Assembly: GCA_016715885.1 (NCBI GenBank)
Contig: JADJXL010000026.1
Coordinates: 1-64,000 of the forward strand
Direction: 5' to 3'
Origin: Polyangiaceae bacterium
GTDB lineage: Bacteria; Myxococcota_A; Polyangia; Polyangiales; Polyangiaceae
Length of the DNA: 64,000 nt
The first letter of the stretch is position 1. Each line of letters begins with the position of its first letter. The notes under the pieces were generated by a model. That model was given only the letters and a program-made list of their open reading frames with translations, had not been told where the DNA came from and did no database searches. A program made the position numbers and the translations under genes. Of this stretch, positions 62,839-64,000 are shown piece by piece.

Positions 62839-64000
62839 ATGTTTCGTATACCGCTCGATTCCCGTATTCGTTCGCTTTCGCTCACCGCCGCATTCGCCAC
62901 GCTTCTCGCCGCGTCGGCCGCAGAGGCAAAAGTTCCGACGACGTCCTTCTCGGGTACCATTCGGGACCCGCGAGGCGCATTGCTCATGGACGCGGTCGTT
63001 CATGTCGAATACACGTATCGCTCCGATTTGCCGTCGTATTCGCCCGCAACGCCCGGCCCCTGGATTTCCTATGAAGTTCGCGTTTTCGACGTCCCCAAGA
63101 CCGGCGAAAACTATACCGCGTACGCCGTCCTCCCAGGGTATGAAATGGTCGAGGAACCCGGATTCAATTTGCAGCCCGGCCAGCATCTCGGCAAAGTCGA
63201 TCTCCGCATGGCAAGCGTGGATCCCGTCGTCAGCGTCAGCGGACGCGTCCTCGATCCCCATGGCATACCCGTTTCCAACGCGCCCGTCGAACTGCGCTAT
63301 GTGTACCGCACCGATTTGCCCAATGCCGACGTCGCCTACACGGACGCGAACGGATATTACGCGATGACGGTGTACGACGTTCCCGTCACGGGGGAAAACT
63401 ATGCCGTGCAAATCGACGGCGCGGGCTGTAGCGGGTCGACTCCAATGCTCAATTTGCAGCGCGGCTATGATGAAACCGAAATCGACGTCGCCGTCGATGG
63501 CCAATGCGGCGCGGACTTTTACGACCCGTTCGATGGCACGGATTGGAGCCCCTGGCTACCCGGCGGCGCGCAAGGGACGAATATCTCATGGACCCGCACG
63601 GGCACCGCGGTCGAGGCATATACCACGGGGTCGAACTTCAGCCCTTCGTTCATATATTTGCCCGAGCAGGGACAGCGCGTCAATTTCACGGTCGAGACGG
63701 ACATTCTCGGCGAAGGTCCGTATTGCCATTCGTGGTTCACGCGGAGCGGCGGAATTCTCTTCGGTTACGTGCAGGGAAGCACATCGGGATACTGGAGGCT
63801 TCACCTCAATGGCGCGTGCAATCAAGCTGGCACCAATGAAACGCGCATGAAACTCGATTGCGTGGGCACCGTGCCCGGATGCGTGTCGGCGCAAAGCGCC
63901 GCGCCGGTGACGAATTATTGGAGAGAAAACAATCAACCCGAGCAATACCATCGCCTCGAGGTGGTCGTGAGCAAGGAAGTCAGCGCGAATGGTTGCACCG
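62839..64000 (+). CDS. Secreted protein with two carboxypeptidase-regulatory-like repeats, partial
   Basis: ATG 62839 follows CAGGAGACACACC. The frame is open to the window edge (387 codons). A signal peptide (FRIPLDSRIRSLSLTAAFAT, LLAASAAEA) is followed by two tandem beta-sandwich repeats of about 90 residues: FSGTIRDPRGALLMDAVVHV...YTAYAVLPGYEM, and VSGRVLDPHGIPVSNAPVEL...YAVQIDGAGCSG. Each carries the Y-x-Y-R-x-D-L-P and D-V-P-x-T-G-E-N-Y signatures, evidence of internal duplication. Then comes a concanavalin/LamG-like part (FDGTDWSPWLPGGAQGTNIS, YCHSWFTRSGGILFGYVQGS). Likely extracellular, binding or degrading polymers. The rest lies outside. Confidence 0.75.
   Translation, partial: MFRIPLDSRIRSLSLTAAFATLLAASAAEAKVPTTSFSGTIRDPRGALLMDAVVHVEYTYRSDLPSYSPATPGPWISYEVRVFDVPKTGENYTAYAVLPGYEMVEEPGFNLQPGQHLGKVDLRMASVDPVVSVSGRVLDPHGIPVSNAPVELRYVYRTDLPNADVAYTDANGYYAMTVYDVPVTGENYAVQIDGAGCSGSTPMLNLQRGYDETEIDVAVDGQCGADFYDPFDGTDWSPWLPGGAQGTNISWTRTGTAVEAYTTGSNFSPSFIYLPEQGQRVNFTVETDILGEGPYCHSWFTRSGGILFGYVQGSTSGYWRLHLNGACNQAGTNETRMKLDCVGTVPGCVSAQSAAPVTNYWRENNQPEQYHRLEVVVSKEVSANGCT

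Overview
The window looks like chromosomal DNA of a myxobacterium of the order Polyangiales (Sorangium/Polyangium-like). Grounds: high GC; an adjacent mglB-mglA pair encoding the polarity switch, with the MglA-specific Thr78; many lipoproteins with Ser/Gly linkers and Cys-rich domains; a PilZ protein; long extracellular TIG/NHL proteins. This is inferred from gene content only. No rRNA, tRNA or CRISPR array was found.

Layout. 1-15.3 kb: an exported Polyangia-type protein at the left edge, a hypothetical gene, a leftward block nusB-ribH-ribBX-ribE (riboflavin synthesis) with a PilZ gene and an RNase E/G gene, two paralogous Cys-rich lipoproteins, an acyl-CoA carboxylase beta subunit, a parvulin-type PPIase, then pyrH, rpoZ, a methyltransferase and a metallophosphoesterase. 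Many of these housekeeping genes carry +1/-1 frameshifts in homopolymers. The simplest reading is uncorrected indel errors near a contig end, so they are annotated as single genes with the breaks marked. 15-34 kb: a solitary TssM/IcmF protein with an unknown partner, rimI, a VWA protein, alr, a Cys-rich lipoprotein, a 39-residue basic ORF, mglBA, a 1246-residue TPR/DUF3857/transglutaminase protein, carB and a ferredoxin-ASKHA corrinoid activator. 33.5-47.9 kb: rpmI-rplT-pheS (infC and pheT not adjacent), a primary-type sigma factor with a long leader, dacB, two envelope proteins, a FAH-family hydrolase, pyrG, a fatty-acid desaturase, a CBS protein, a lipid-kinase-like protein and a HEAT-like lipoprotein.

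47.9-64 kb is accessory. It has an Rpn/YhgA-like protein, a class III sirtuin, a DUF938 methyltransferase, a lipoprotein, a 1224-residue TIG/NHL lipoprotein, a REP-associated tyrosine transposase flanked by two copies of a palindrome, a truncated IS91-type transposase, a two-gene unit of unknown function, and a 0.8-kb mosaic of gene scraps. The mosaic holds a 5' copy of the TIG/NHL gene, a scrap of the HEAT-like gene end, a 42-bp x 6 tandem repeat, a third palindrome and an IS91 scrap. A zinc-ribbon membrane protein whose C-terminus was remodelled by that scrap, a hypothetical gene and a secreted repeat protein running off the right edge follow.

How the genes fit together: most of the window is core metabolism (riboflavin, pyrimidines, cell wall), translation and cell polarity. 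The most unusual material lies between 55 and 61.2 kb, where a RAYT gene, its candidate REP-like palindromes, IS91 debris and duplicated gene fragments suggest a site of repeated rearrangement.
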